DNA of 64,000 bases from Rana temporaria (taxonomy: Eukaryota; Chordata; Amphibia; Anura; Ranidae): contig NC_053497.1 of NCBI RefSeq assembly GCF_905171775.1, positions 99,816,157 to 99,880,156 of the forward strand, in the 5' to 3' direction. A model generated the notes under the pieces. It was not told where the DNA came from. It did no database searches and worked only from the letters and a program-made list of their open reading frames with translations. The first letter of the stretch is position 1, and each line of letters opens with the position of its first letter. Position numbers and translations under genes: made by a program. This document shows positions 1 to 12,289 of the stretch, piece by piece.

Positions 1-408
1 GCTTGATCTTCGAGTTTTCTTGGATTAAGGCCAGTATTATTAGGACAAACAACATAGGGTGAAGGGAATTCTTTTTAGACTCCTTGTATAAATGCTGCCT
101 TGGGAGTTGGCCAGACTAGAGTATGTAGAGAAGAAGGTTAGAAAAGACATGCACTCAGCACCAAATTATGTTAAGTAGAAAGGATTTAATATTGTAAACT
201 GTGGTTCTAAAGAGCAAACAAAGAAAAAGGCATCTGAGAGATGAAACAGTGTGCTCCGGGAATTAGTGACAGCTGGTCAGAGCTGTTTGTTTTTTGTTTT
301 TGTTTTTTATTATTTTTCTTTCCATCAGCTAAAGTAAATAGCTTATGAAATGAAAACTACCTCCAAAAATCGATAACTTTTTAAATAATTATTTTTTTCT
401 TCTCACAG
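1..408 (+). other. flt1: 3' end of flt1 intron 8
   Basis: This is non-coding sequence ending in a long T-rich tract and CTCACAG, the acceptor for exon 9. I see no repeat or gene in it. Confidence 0.85.
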
Positions 409-584
409 GTTGAAAGATGGCAAACTAATAGAAAAGAACAGTACCTGTTATAAGACAAATGCAGAAAAACACAGCTTGTTTATAAAGAACTTAGGAGAAA
501 ATGACTCTGGAATTTACACTATACAAGTAGTCAATACTCAACATAATCTGAATGACAGTTTCAGCTTCAAAGTGAATGTCCTTG
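409..584 (+). CDS. flt1: flt1 exon 9: second half of Ig-like domain 4 of VEGF receptor 1
   Basis: This internal exon follows a pyrimidine-rich tract ending in CAG at 406-408 and is followed by the donor GTAAGT at 585. Its first base completes a split Trp codon (TG/G), giving the WLKDG motif of VEGFR Ig domain 4. The segment continues to ENDSGIYTI and ends in VNVLG, with one base carried into exon 10. As in other VEGF receptors, Ig4 lacks the usual cysteine at the YxC position (YTI here). Three N-glycosylation sequons are visible (NST, NDS, NDS). In the receptor, Ig4 belongs to the membrane-proximal ectodomain, which mediates receptor-receptor contacts once VEGF binds Ig2-3. FLT1 is preferred over KDR mainly from the transmembrane exon downstream. 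Confidence 0.95.
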
Positions 585-983
585 GTAAGTGCTCATCACA
601 TTCCTTATATATATACATCAGTGTTAGTCCCCCATCAGTATCTGGACCACAATCCATTTAGAAACTAACTAACTATAATTACATAGTAGAGATCAATATG
701 AACTATAAATGTAACTCCAATATCCATTAAGATGCATCAATCTGCATAGATCAATGCAAGCTCAACACAACAGCACATAGAAAGCAATTATTTTTATGTA
801 CCCTGTTCACAACACTGCGTTGAGGTGCGATGCACTGCATAATTTTTTTTTTTACAATGCTCAATGCATTTCACCGCACATTTAGCATGTCATTATTTTG
901 TGTATGTGAACTGTATGCAGTGCATTAACTTGAATGAAGATTCATTTTGGGACTTTTTCAAAAAGTGAACGATGCAATGCACT

Positions 984-1408
984 TAAAGTGGTTGTATAAC
1001 CAATTTTTTACACTTTTACCTACAGGTAGGCCTATAATAAGGCTTACCTGTAGGTAAAATGTATATCTCCTAAACCTGTACAGTTTAGGAGATATTCCCT
1101 ATGCATGCAGCCACTGACATCACGGTGTATGCACTCTGAATGCCCCAGCTGAAGTTCTGGCAGCGTTCCCGGACCTTGCCGGGAAGAAAACTCCCACGCG
1201 CGTGCCACTCACAGAGCTGGAGCCGCGAACCCGGAAGACACGCCAAGGGCAAGATGTCAGCTCCCTCGGCGTGGACCAGGCTCCGATACAGGGGGCTTTG
1301 TTCTGAGGTAAGTATTTCATAATGAGCTAGTATGCCCTGCATACTAGCTCATTATGTCTGCGTTGCAAGGTTTTTTTTTTCTTTAAATGTGCGGGTTTAC
1401 CGCTTTAA
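984..1408. mobile_element. TTAA-flanked MITE with splice-donor-like motifs
   Basis: The element is bounded by TTAA at both ends, with imperfect inverted termini (AAAGTGGTTGTATAACC against GGGTTTACCGCTTT reversed). Inside are two hairpins: a TACCTACAGGTA block near 1017-1057 and a TAATGAGCTAGTATG block at 1319-1356. The centre is G+C-rich. It carries GAGGTAAGTAT at 1305-1315, a near-ideal 5' splice site on the gene strand. TTAA duplications suggest a piggyBac-type source; the family name is unknown to me. Confidence 0.7.
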
Positions 1409-2013
1409 AGAGTAACTTTTGTTGAGAAACAAATCCCCCTCTGGGTAATCTATGTACATTGCAAGAATTTTAACAAACTTTGTTGTAGATTCCTACCTTT
1501 TGTTATTCTGAAGAAATCCGTGTATATGTCTGTGTTTGTGTGGTAAGTGAATATAATAGGAGTGGTTTCATAATTATCAATCAGTTGCTGCACTTACAAG
1601 GCTCTAGGGAGGAAAATGTTATGGTCTGCATCACTTTGATTTCCTGTTGGGAGTATCTCACCAAAATTTTTTTTTTTTTGCGGGGGATGCCTGATATCTG
1701 ACTTGTATCTTGTGCAGACTTCTGGTAAAATCAGTGAGCCAATCATACAAGCAGGAAATTATGTTTCTGGGGTGTACAGAACACCTCCAGGTAGCCATTA
1801 GACAATTCATTTTGGTTCGAATACAAATTGGGACAAATTTTTGGTTATGAAATGAAATCGTAACAAATAGTACTGAATTTAGTTGAAATCTGTTAAAATT
1901 TGTTTTGTTTATTCGTTTTCTAACAAATTATAACTTTTGAGAACAACTATAATTTGGATCGGTCGAAAAAACGATCGACCGTTTTGAAATCTGTGTGAAG
2001 AAATAGCTGGTTG

Positions 2014-2530
2014 TTAAAGCGGAGGTTCACCCATGGAGAACACATTTTCCCCATAGCTGGATGCTCGTTTTGTCTAGGGGAATCGGCTATTTGTTTTAAA
2101 ATATGATCCGTACTTACGAGATGCATCTTCTCCGTCGCTTCCGGGTATGGGCTGCGGGACTGGGCGTTCCTTCTTGATTGACAGTCTTCCGAGAGGCTTC
2201 CGACGGTCGCATCCAACGCGTCACGATTTTCCAAAAGAAGTCGAACGTCGGTGCGCAGGCGCAGTATAGAGCCGCACCGACGTTCGACTTCTTTCGGCTA
2301 CTAGTGACGCGATGGATGCGACCGTCGGAAGCCTCTCGGAAGACTGTCAATCAAGAAGGAACGCCCGCTCCCGAAGACCCATACCCGGAAGCGACGGAGA
2401 AGATGCATCTCGAAAACGGGTAAGTACGGATCATATTTTAAAACAAATAGCCGATTCCCCTAGACAAAACGAGCATCCAGCTATGGGGAAAAGATAAAAA
2501 AAAACACAAATGGGTGAACTCCCGCTTTAA
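2014..2530. mobile_element. Long-hairpin TTAA MITE
   Basis: TTAA is at both ends, and the arms (about 240 bp each) are nearly perfect reverse complements centred near 2256. The termini read TTAAAGCGGAGGTTCACCCA and its inverted counterpart. The G+C-rich middle contrasts with the AT-rich host element. It contains no coding capacity; short open frames in it are mirror images of each other. GGGTAAGTAC at 2418-2427 resembles a splice donor. Confidence 0.8.
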
Positions 2531-2712
2531 GCAGCGGGCCGGCCACCCGCGTCCTTAACAACCATGAGTCATCATCTGTTAGCTGGCTTCCCCAGGCAAT
2601 TGGTGCCATTCTTTTCTTTACATTCAACTGTCAGTGGGGAAGTCCGCTGACAGATTATGGCTCATGGTTATTGTTAAGGATGCGGCAGCCGATTTCCCGC
2701 CCCGCTGCTTAA
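2530..2712. repeat. Inverted repeat inside the hAT-like host
   Basis: AAGCAGCGGG... at the left is mirrored by ...CCCCGCTGCTTAA at the right, with a second mirrored block containing AACAACCATGAG and CTCATGGTTATTGTT. It is the inner palindrome of the 1799-2984 element. A related piece is at 31538-31580. Confidence 0.6.
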
Positions 2713-5096
2713 AAAACAGCTATTTTATTACACAGAATTCAAATCGGTTGATAGTTTTCTGACCAATCTGAATTCTAATCATTCTGAAGAGTTGGAATTT
2801 GTTAGAAAATTTATAAATTAAACAAATTTTAATGAACACTAAACAAAATTTTACGTAAAAACTAAATGAAACTAATCAAATTCCGAAACCAAACTAAACA
2901 AATTTCATAGCTAAACGAAATTAGTAACATAACGAATCTATCTGAAACGAAACAAAACAAATTTTCCAGTTCTGCACATGTCTAGTAGCCATATAGTATT
3001 GCATTTTACAGAAAATTACAGAGCTGCAGATTGAAAAGGAAAGGTAATTTTTAATAGCATTCAATTACAATATGACTTGAGTCGCAATTGTATATGCTTC
3101 ATTGTTTTTTTTTCTTTTCTTTTTTTTCTTACAAAAGTTGTCCTTTAAGTAATACACCACATGATCCCTCACTGCTTTTACACAGTGTACACCAGTGCAC
3201 ATGCTTTCTAGCGTGTAGGCTACTGTGAAAGAGCCCTTTGGAAATTACAGTAAATGTATTATTAAATTTGCAGTTTTCAATAATAAAAAAAAAGTAAACA
3301 TGAAAATGAGAAATAAAATCTGTGTGAAAGTCCTTTTAGTTTCAGGAAGGTTGCAAAGCAGTCCCAGATTTGAAACAGTTTGGGACCCATAGGTATGACT
3401 AAATCGATTTGGGGGAGTCAGAACTCATAGCAAACCTTCTGTCACAGGTGACCGGGGACTGCTGGCCATATTTAGGAATTGAGGGGCCTCCTGCGGCAAG
3501 GGAACTTGATAATAGATGCATCGTAGAAATCCAGGGCAGAGCAGGAATGGAAATCTGAACATAGTGCAGACACAGAAAGCAGGTACAGGGTTAGAAGGTA
3601 AAATAAAAGCATAACTTGCTATTAGCTGGGGGTAAAGGTGAAACGTCCCAAGCAATAAGATTCCCTGCACCCTGGCTGACACTAAACAAGACCCAGTCGA
3701 GGATCCACCAATGGTCAGCTAGCAGGATTGAATAAGGATAGCACTTTTAATGCCACAGGGGGTTGTGTGCCAAGAATCCCCTCCCTCTGTAACATAACTG
3801 GCACAATGCTATTCAGATAATGAAAGTAGGGTCCAAATAATGAAATATAGTATTTAGGACAGCAACATCCCAGGAACATCCTCCCTCTACTTGGAGGGGC
3901 CCCACTGCGCGAAGAAAACATTAATTTATTACAAACATTCATTTATTATGATGTACATTATTAGAGCATAGATTTACATTAGTGACTGTCAGCCATATGG
4001 AAAGTAAATCAAATTTGGAATTTTTATTAAGTACATTTTAGGGAATGCATAGTAAGCAGTAGTTCAAAATGCATCTTGTTGGCAACAAGCAGGTATAATT
4101 TGTCATGTTAGAGCCAGGAGTGGTCATGTCCAGAGGTGACACCCAACCAGTAATAATGGCAGGATTAAAGCTTAAAAGTGAAGCCCAAGCTCTAGTCATG
4201 GTTTTCCACTCCCAGAGATGACCTAAAGGGAGGCATAAAAAAAATATCACCATGACTGAGCATGTTAGTGCATCAAAGTTAGATCAGGTACCTAAAAACA
4301 CGAAAAATACAAAACAAGCAGAAATAGTACTGGAACCCAGCATCATTCATGAGTGATTTAAAATGTTGCTAGGGGATAGTTACTTTGTGCCAACAATCTA
4401 ATAGTATGAGAAATGTTAATAAGGCATGAGAAGAATGAGCACATTATCATAAATCAAATGCTAAACAGTAGACAACTGAACCAAAACAGTTCTGTCAATA
4501 ATAGTAGAGGCAACAGAAACAAAACAGTTCTCGAACAGGAACATCCTAGACCAGATAGGTCAGATTTGGGTGAAAAGAAACAGATAGAATGACAGCCTTC
4601 CTGGGAATACCATGCTTAGTAGCCCAGGGCAGTTCGAGTCCTCTTAAGTAACATTGAAAAAAGTGAAGTGGTTGGGAATGGAGAGCAAAATTCTGCACTG
4701 CCTGCATTAGCCTTTTTATTGTGTAGTAATGTAAGTGGACTATATTATGTACATCCCCTATAGTAAATAAACAAACAAAATAAACACAAAGACAAAAACA
4801 AATTGTACAAACAGTAATAAAAGTTAAAATGTGAAAAAAATGCCAAAAAGAGAACAGGAAAAGGTACAGGTTAACTCCAACTAGCTACAAGGGGTCAATA
4901 CAGCATTAATTATGATAAACTTAGAACAATCAATATATATTTTTACTTTAGGGTTTAAAGGAGCAGCTTGTATGGTAAAGAAAATACTGTAGATACATTA
5001 AATTAGCTGAAAGACACAGCTAACCACAATGTATCAATTTCATTTACAGTCTATGAAACTTTGAGTTGTTACCAGTGTCTTGTATTTCTACTAGAT

Positions 5097-5512
5097 CAGT
5101 GTTTTCAACCTTGTTCCAGTCAGGGCGCCCTTAAAAGTATTTTCTTAGTCTCGGGGCACCCCAGTCTAAGGCTTGGTTCACATTAAAGTGTGTCGGAAAC
5201 GCATGCAAGATCACATGTGTTCCCCACATGCAGACAAATGTACTGATCTTTAACAAACGTGCAGGAGTCCCACACATTGGCAAACATGGCATGTTTTAGG
5301 GTGTGCTAAATTGGTGCACTTTTAAAAAGTAGGTGTGAGAGTTCTTTCCCTGGTTTTCTGTGGGTAGGGCAGCTCATTCACTTCAATGGACCTATTTACA
5401 TTTTAGCAGAGAAGCAGGAGCTAGGTCTGATCTTTGAATGCCCTTCTCAACCAGGACGCAGCGGCACCCCTGACAAACATTGATGGCTCTCCACCCTGGC
5501 TGAGAAAAGCTG
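5097..5512. mobile_element. hAT-type non-autonomous element
   Basis: It starts CAGTGTTTTCAACC and ends in the inverted GGCTGAGAAAAGCTG. The flanks are TACTAGAT (5089-5096) and TACTAGAC (5513-5520), an 8-bp target duplication with one mismatch. CAG...CTG ends with an 8-bp TSD are typical of hAT. No open frame is preserved. An internal 'ctaaggcttggttcacatt' segment resembles the end of a Harbinger-type MITE. Confidence 0.75.
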
Positions 5513-8500
5513 TACTAGACCATCAGAGCCTCTGTTGTCAAAATGACAGATGCCTCCGACAACCACATACATGGGCATATATCAAAGAATGTCCTTAAAT
5601 GGTTAAAAAGTTTGTTGTAAACTAAAGATATTATTCTTGTTGGAGGGGGGTTACATTTGAACTTACCTCCTTTAATTTCTTTGCATTTGAAAACTTTACC
5701 AAAAACTTGTTGAAATAAAAATAGAATAAACATATTATAAACATAATTCAAAATTAAAACATCATTTTTTTTATAGGAAAATGTAAAACAAAATGTAACT
5801 TGAAACTGACTGAAAATCATAATATTGTTTCGCAAGCTTCAATTTCTTTAGTAAACTTCCAAACTAAGTATTTAGATATTTCTTATGAGGCACTACCTAC
5901 AGCATTAGGATAATGTTATATTTTTTCTATAATTTTAAGACTGATTTGCCTTGATGAAACAATTATAGGACCATAATTCATGAACCACCTACAAATGTCA
6001 CTTTTGGCAAAGCCAAACAAGACAAGCAATAGTAGCCAACTAGATCTTTGCATAATATTAAGGCACTGTAAGCAGTTAAGCACATGTTTCATGTGATTCA
6101 GCATACTGACAACTGCTGTTTTTTACTGTGTAATGAATCACTGGTAATTTCAAGTCTGTTAACAGGAGTATAATATTTATACTATAGCCAGGTTAAGAAA
6201 TCACTAATGTAGATTTGGCTGTAGTTAGTTACTACGATCTGATTGTGGGCCCTGCGTTTTGTTAGGTCCAGGACATGTGGCCCTTTAGCCTTTTATTAAA
6301 ATGGCAGAGATGATAAATTATGAAGATGATGTGGATACTTCCCAGAGTTTGCTCTGGATCACATTAGTGACATAAAGAAAGTTTAGATAAACAGCCTATG
6401 ATTTTTTTTGTTTTTAACAATCCTTATACTTCAAAACTGGCCATGTAATTGAATACACTTGTATAATGATGGTGATAAGGATTACAGCTTTGAAAATAGT
6501 TCAAAAAGAAAAATGACTTAAAAAAAATAAAATCATTTACAGATCATACTACAATTTTGTATAAAAAAAGAACTCTAAATTTGTTGTTCTTAATAAAACA
6601 ATTTAGGTGCCTTTCTGTATTTTAGCCCCAATGGGCACATACTCATTTAGTTTTTTGTGATCACCCTCTCATGAAATCACTAATAACTTCTCAACTCCAA
6701 CTCCTTTTTTATCTTTCAAGGCCTGGTCATGTGTCTTTATGACTTGATCATGGCCTTGTTTGTAACCTCCCCCATGGCATTATACATATGCTTCCCAATT
6801 AGGATATTTAATTTTCTACCTGCTTAGCCAACATACTGGAGTCATGTGTGTCAAAAGGGAGCTATCATAAAAGCGTCATGGGGCAGCACTGTTTTTTAAT
6901 AAAGGGGCCATGTTCATTAATTTATGTTTGCTCTACTTTAATATCCAGACTACTAAAAATATAATTGATAAGTAAGCTATTAGAGCTGTGTGCATAATAG
7001 TGCAAACCAGGAAACTTTGACAACAGTTTGTATGATTTTTAAATGTCTAAATTATGACTAAACCTGAAGATGTGAGATATTTAACAGATGAGTTCTAGCT
7101 AGCTGCAGGTGCACAGAACAGAGTGTACGGCATGCAGATTTGATAAAATGCTTGCTCTGTGTAGGAGAGACAAAAATGAGGACAAACTATACCTGTTCCC
7201 ATTTACCCATGGTCTGCTTTCAACTGCCGCAGATGTGAACTGAGAAAACAGGCTGAACTGCATGAACAGCCAAGTGCTTTCCTCCCATCAGGGATTTAAA
7301 CCATAATAGATATGTTTTAAATTAAGGCTACGATGGATCATGCAATACCTCCCTCCCCAACAAAACATCCCTCAAGTTCACAGAATGCTTTTCTGCATAG
7401 CTTTGATTGCAATAATGTAACTATTTCTATTGAGAAAACATTCACACTTGGTGCTGGACTGGAGTACATGGAGTCCACCACCAATCTAATCGTAGGATAA
7501 ATCATGATAGGTCACAAGCAAATGGCACACATCTTTAGGGAGATGAGGTGGAAATGTTTTAAGGTGTACAAAAAACATATAAAATTGTGCTATACATAAA
7601 GAACAACAACCTGGATTAAAGGCCCATCAAAACTTGTCTAATATTCTTAATAAAAATCTAAATCTAAATTAGAGTTTTTTTTTTCACAGAACGCTTTCGT
7701 TTTCAGTTTGCCACGGGGGGGGGGGGGGGGATTCTGATTGTAATAGTGATTTTTCCCTTTCCTTTTCTCAGCTCAGCATCACCAACCGCATCCATGTTAA
7801 AAAAGACAATCACACATAGTGTAAAACTGTTGAGCTACATTTATTAAAAACAAGAGATAACACTCACATGATGTAGGAGACAAAGGATTGAATACTACAC
7901 TTTAAATATTCAACAGTCAGTGTACAAGTGATAACAAATTGATAGAAGTTAGGAAAAGAGGTTTTATGCCAGAAGAGACATACAGGGTCCACTTTGCTAT
8001 AACACTCTAGCTGCTATCAATTTTTTTTTAATTTAACTTTAGTTCTGCCTTGACATCAGGGTTTAGCTTGCCGCTAAAAACATTCCAATGAAAATTGATA
8101 TTTTGCTGTTCTGGGAAGTATTTGAACTGAAATAATTTCATGATGATAAGACAATCTGCAAATTTATATTGAAGTCTCTTCTTTTTTTCATCTCCTCTTC
8201 ATAAAAGAGCAGAGTTTCTTAGTTGCGCTTGGAAGTAGGAGCCGTTTTGTAGTTGCTTCACTACAAAGAATCAGTTCTTAGGAAGAATGCCCACGCAGAG
8301 TTCATTGTAAAATGGTCAGCTGTGAAATTCTGCTCCCTTCGAGAGTTGAGTGAATTCAGTCTGGGCACACATCAGTTCATAAGGTTTTATTGCCTGCGTT
8401 CCATGTGTTCCCTGGACGGTCACATTCATTATTGAAGTGGGAACATTTGTTTTATATTTCCTACTTCTATTTATTTATTCATTGACCTCTTCACTTTTTA

Positions 8501-8904
8501 GTGGTCCCTTGGGCAACACTGCACAACACAAGACAGAGTGCATGAATGTCTGAAGAAACATGCAACAGGTTTTTAAGTTGGTTGCAAACAATCAAAATAT
8601 ACTTGTGCAAAATATTCATTATGTCTCTGAGTATATGTTCAAAGTGTGGACACATATTCAGATTTAGAAAAAGTGGTTAGTTAATGGTTGTGTATAGATA
8701 TGGGCAGACTGGCTGTGTTTCAGGCAGGACCAAAATGATGACAAAGGTAAAAAGAAAACGACTTACGAAGCATGAAAATGGCAGGTCAATGCATTGTTTA
8801 TTGAGATTCAGATAGGATGACTTGGCCTTCATTGAGAGAGTTTAACTTAGAACAAGAATGAAGTCTCTTGAATGATTTCACCTGAATGCATTTTTGTCTG
8901 AAAA

Positions 8905-9580
8905 TCTGGGATTTTCGTGTTTGTTTTAACAAACGATAACGAATGTGCAGAATCCGAAATACGAAAAAGATTTGACATAAAAAATGCTTTATTTTTGTTT
9001 AGTTGCAACAGCAGTTCGATATAGATAGAAGATTTGACATGACGGTGACAATAGCGATCTGTGTCTATCGAACCTGCGGTCGATGTGCCTAACCTAACTC
9101 TATTAGTCCAAGATTGTTCGACATAGAGAGAAAAGATTTGAGATTATAGACATGAAGATTCAACGAAGCAGCTAAAAACATACGATCGCCACAAATGGAC
9201 ATTTATGGTCAAATGCTTCGCCCCTAGGCAATAGAAGAATTATAATGTTGGTTGACTAGTAATAATAATTAATAAATATAATTATTACTAGTCATACAAC
9301 ATTAGAATTCTACTATAGCTTGTGGGCGGAGCATTCGACCAGAAATGTACATTTGCGGCGTCATACAGTTTAGCTGCTTTGTCAAATGTTTTTCGAACAT
9401 TCCACGGACACCATAAGCCTTCAATGACAGATTCGACCTTAATTAAATCAGATTGTCGGACGAATGCATTTTTTAACAAAACAAAATAAATAAGTAAAAT
9501 TAATTTTGGAACTAAATAAAGAAATTTTTCGACGAAAACGAAATTCCAAAAAACAAAATATTTCAGTGTGCACATGTCTA
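8905..9580. mobile_element. Palindromic hAT-like element related to 1799-2984
   Basis: The right end is GTGCACATGTCTA, as in the element at 1799-2984. The interior is an imperfect palindrome centred near 9265, on the AT-rich inverted block containing TGACTAGTAATAATAA. The left edge is uncertain and I could not find a clean target duplication. Confidence 0.55.
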
Positions 9581-9996
9581 AATGTCATAAAAGGGATGCT
9601 TTCCCAACTGGTACAAGACTGGAAGAGCTTTCACTGTAATTGGTTAATTTGGTGTGCAAATCCACATTAAATGACCAATAGGTTGCCAACAGAATGGAAA
9701 ATCATTCTCTTTAGATCTCTTCATTTTTTTTTTTTTTTTATTATTATTACTTTATCAATATGAACATGGAAAATGAAGGGACTATGGGGCTACATCACTG
9801 GCACTAACAGAAAAAAATTGATTGATTGTAATTTTAATACTCAAACGTATTCTTTGCCAGTCTGAACAAAAATTTATTTGAGATATGGCCTGTAATTGAA
9901 TGTATGGTGGTTCACACTTACAGAATAGACATACTCCATAGTGGATATAAGCTGAAAATGTTCAAAGTGATTATACATGCAACATTGTATCTATAA

Positions 9997-10182
9997 CAGT
10001 GTTTCTCAACTCCAGTCCTCAAGGCACCCCAACAAGTCATGTTTTCAGGTTTTCCATTATTTTGCACAGGTGATTTAATCAGTTTCACTGCCTTCGTAAT
10101 TACCACAGCTGCTTAATCTGAGGGAAAAACCTGAAAACATGACCTGTTGGGGCACCTTAAGGACTGGAGTTGAGAAACCCTG
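9997..10182. mobile_element. Short hAT MITE
   Basis: The 186-bp element starts CAGTGTTTCTCAACTCCAG and ends with the exact inverted counterpart, GGAGTTGAGAAACCCTG. The flanks ATCTATAA and ATCTTTAC match at six of eight bases. The arms repeat GGTTTTTC/ATGTTTTCAGG in inverted order. It is too short to code. Confidence 0.8.
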
Positions 10183-10873
10183 ATCTTTACCATTAAATTC
10201 AGTGGACCTGCTTAAACTGAACATGTACTTTGCCCAAGCAAGGCAAAGCAACAGGTTAATTTAGCTGCCACTCTTCTTCACTAGCTACACATATTCACCT
10301 TTTTGCACCCCAGGCAGAAGAGAAGTGAAACATCTGGTATGTCTAGGTATGCAGAACAAGTCACTCACACGTTCACCTTCCTCCAACAATGCAGGAGCAG
10401 CCAATTGCCAAGCACCAGGGCTGATACAGGGGGAGTAGAAGAGAGGCCCTGGCCATGTGTAAGCCGATCAAATTGACTTGGAGGTAACACAGGGCTTCTT
10501 GTTTCTGCTCCTATGGGTGAATTGAGCTGTGGGACAGTGAAGGGAAGGTGAATATAAGCATCGACTCCAAGCTGAGGTTAAGTCAATCTGTTTCTTTGCC
10601 CTGCATGAGTAAAATACAGAATTACAGAATCTCTTATTATAAAGTGGTTTTATTATTTTCAAAACCATTTTTAAATGCTTTAAAACTTTTTTAGTTTTGG
10701 ATAGAGTAAGGAAGGGTTAAAACACGTTCAATTTTTTATTTTTTTTGCCATCTCTTTCCTGCTGGGGACAAATCCTTCTCTTCAAGTCTTGAGGATGCAA
10801 TAGAATGAGGAAGGTTCCCATCTGAGACAGTTGTTACTTGAGCTTTTGTCCCAAATAGATTTTTTAACACTAA

Positions 10874-11268
10874 GGCCTTCTACACACGATCAGTCCAAAC
10901 TGATGAAAACGGACTGAAGTCCAGTTTCATCAGTCCAAACCTACCGTGTGTATGCCCCATCAGACTTTTGTCCTTCAGGCCAAAGTTTTAAAACTTGCTT
11001 TAAAATCGGACTGATGGACGCCTGACCGTCGGTCAAAACCGATGGTTAGTACACAAAAGCATCGGTTCAAAACCCGCGCATGCTCAGAATCAAGTCGACG
11101 TATGCTTGGAAGCATTAAACTTTGTTTTTTTCAGCACGTCGTGGTGTTTTACGTCACCGCGTTGGACTCGATCGGATTTTGAACTGATGTTGTGTAGGCA
11201 CATCAGACCATCAGACCCTCAGACTTCAGCCTGTTTTCATCGGATGGACTGATCGTGTGTACAGGGCC
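10874..11268. mobile_element. Harbinger-type MITE (TAA duplication)
   Basis: TAA flanks both sides exactly (10871-10873 and 11269-11271). The ends are GGCCTTCTACACACGATC and GATCGTGTGTACAGGGCC, an inverted pair. The interior contains repeated 'ccgatggtt/ggtcaaaacc' blocks. It is closely related to the copy at 17769-18186. Confidence 0.8.
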
Positions 11269-11514
11269 TAAGATTTTTTTCAGTGAATTTCTGTCTCAGT
11301 TAAAATGGTCACCAGGACAAAAAAGAGGGAGCACTCTCCCCAGATGAAGTCAGATGGCAATTAAACATAAAAATGAGTTTCAACCTTTTATGCTCTAGCA
11401 AAAACAAACAAAATTATTTCCTTCAAATATACTTTAGACACAGCACATCAGATATAAACATAGACATATCTGGGGTCCACTGCATATGTATTTTTACAAT
11501 GTCTGTGCAGAAAA

Positions 11515-11890
11515 TACAAGAATAACCTTACACTGTCTAAACTTTCCAAAATGTGTCCCTCAGCCTCTCCAACTTGCTGGCGGTGCAATGAACAAACAGG
11601 TTCCCTTTATCATATTTTTTGGAACTGCAAAAATCTGTGTATTTTTTGGAAATTAATCTTCTTATTTATTGCTAATTTCACTGTAAATCTATTACCCCGC
11701 AATGGCCCTCCTATGTATTATGATCTATACCCTCCGGATCATAGAACTGTAAAAGCAAACGTATTAATACATCCAACACATAGGTTGGACTTGATGGACT
11801 TTTTTCAACCTCACCTACTATGTAACTATGTAATAGCAGCGAGATGGACCGTATCAAAATTGTGGAAATTGAATGATGCACCAAATATAT
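11515..11890 (+). pseudogene. L1/Tx1-type LINE ORF2 C-terminal fragment
   Basis: The translation TCWRCNEQTGSLYHIFWNCKN, followed by FWKLI, has the cysteine/histidine signature seen near the C-terminus of L1-clade ORF2 proteins (CWRC...GtlyHifW.C). The frame continues to about 11725. It resumes at AARWTVSKLW after an insert containing GGTTGGACTTGATGGAC and ACTATGTAACTATGTAA, which looks like the 3' tail of a CR1-like element (about 11770-11835). Both are dead fragments. Confidence 0.65.
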
Positions 11891-11900
11891 AAAAAAAAAA

Positions 11901-12283
11901 CACAGACATGATGTGCCTCCATAGGAGGCGCCCGCCAAATGACGCTACACCCGCCGTGACAGCTCTTAAATAGCTGAGTGCATGGCCACCTGTCACGTGC
12001 GTGGGTGATCCCACCCCCTGACGCAACGGGGAAATGCAGTGGGGTTACACAGTGACATGTACGGGTGACCCGTTTCATCAGAGGGGGTGGGGTCACCCAT
12101 ACATGTCACTGGGTAACCCCGCAGCGTTTCCCCGTTGCGTCACAGGAGGCAAGGTCACCCACGCACGTGATGGGTGGCCCCGCCCTCAGCTATTTAAGAG
12201 CTGTCATGGCGGGTGTAGCATCATACGGCGAGTGTAGCATCATTCAGCGGGGGCGCCTCCCATGAAGGCACATCATGTCTGTG
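11901..12283. repeat. G+C-rich inverted repeat
   Basis: CACAGACATGATGTGCCTCC at the left is mirrored at the right end (GGCACATCATGTCTGTG). Inner arms carry GGCGCC, AGCTATTTAAGAGCT-like and CGTTGCGTCA blocks in inverted order around about 12090. It looks like a MITE or the end of a larger repeat. No target duplication is clear. Confidence 0.65.
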
Positions 12284-12289
12284 TTTTTT

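Larger units (their letters stand above)
1799..2984. mobile_element. AT-rich palindromic hAT-like element with perfect 8-bp TSD
   Basis: The direct repeat GTAGCCAT lies immediately before (1791-1798) and after (2985-2992) the element. The ends are inverted: TAGACAATTCA on the left and TGCACATGTCTA on the right. The outer arms are rich in AAACAAATTT-type sequence, and the whole is roughly palindromic. It carries a nested TTAA MITE (2014-2530). Relatives with the same right end occur at about 9580 and 32370. Confidence 0.75.
1405..3148. mobile_element. TTAA element, copy 1 (inverted relative to copy 2), split by a hAT insertion
   Basis: The left part (1405-1798) and right part (2985-3148) together match the complete copy at 16738-17302, read on the opposite strand. 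Both ends carry TTAA followed by AAAG-type termini (TTAAAGAGTAAC on the left). The copy is interrupted by the hAT element at 1799-2984. It shares its left TTAA with the neighbouring MITE at 984-1408. Confidence 0.7.

Noticed and set aside
1791..2992. A gene suggested by paired open frames on both strands near 1947-2497
   Set aside because: The frames are mirror images made by the MITE's inverted arms. No codon-level signal is present beyond the palindrome.
3320..4960. Possible endogenous retrovirus or LTR element
   Set aside because: The composition looks repeat-like, but I could find no LTR pair, primer-binding site or recognisable gag or pol translation.
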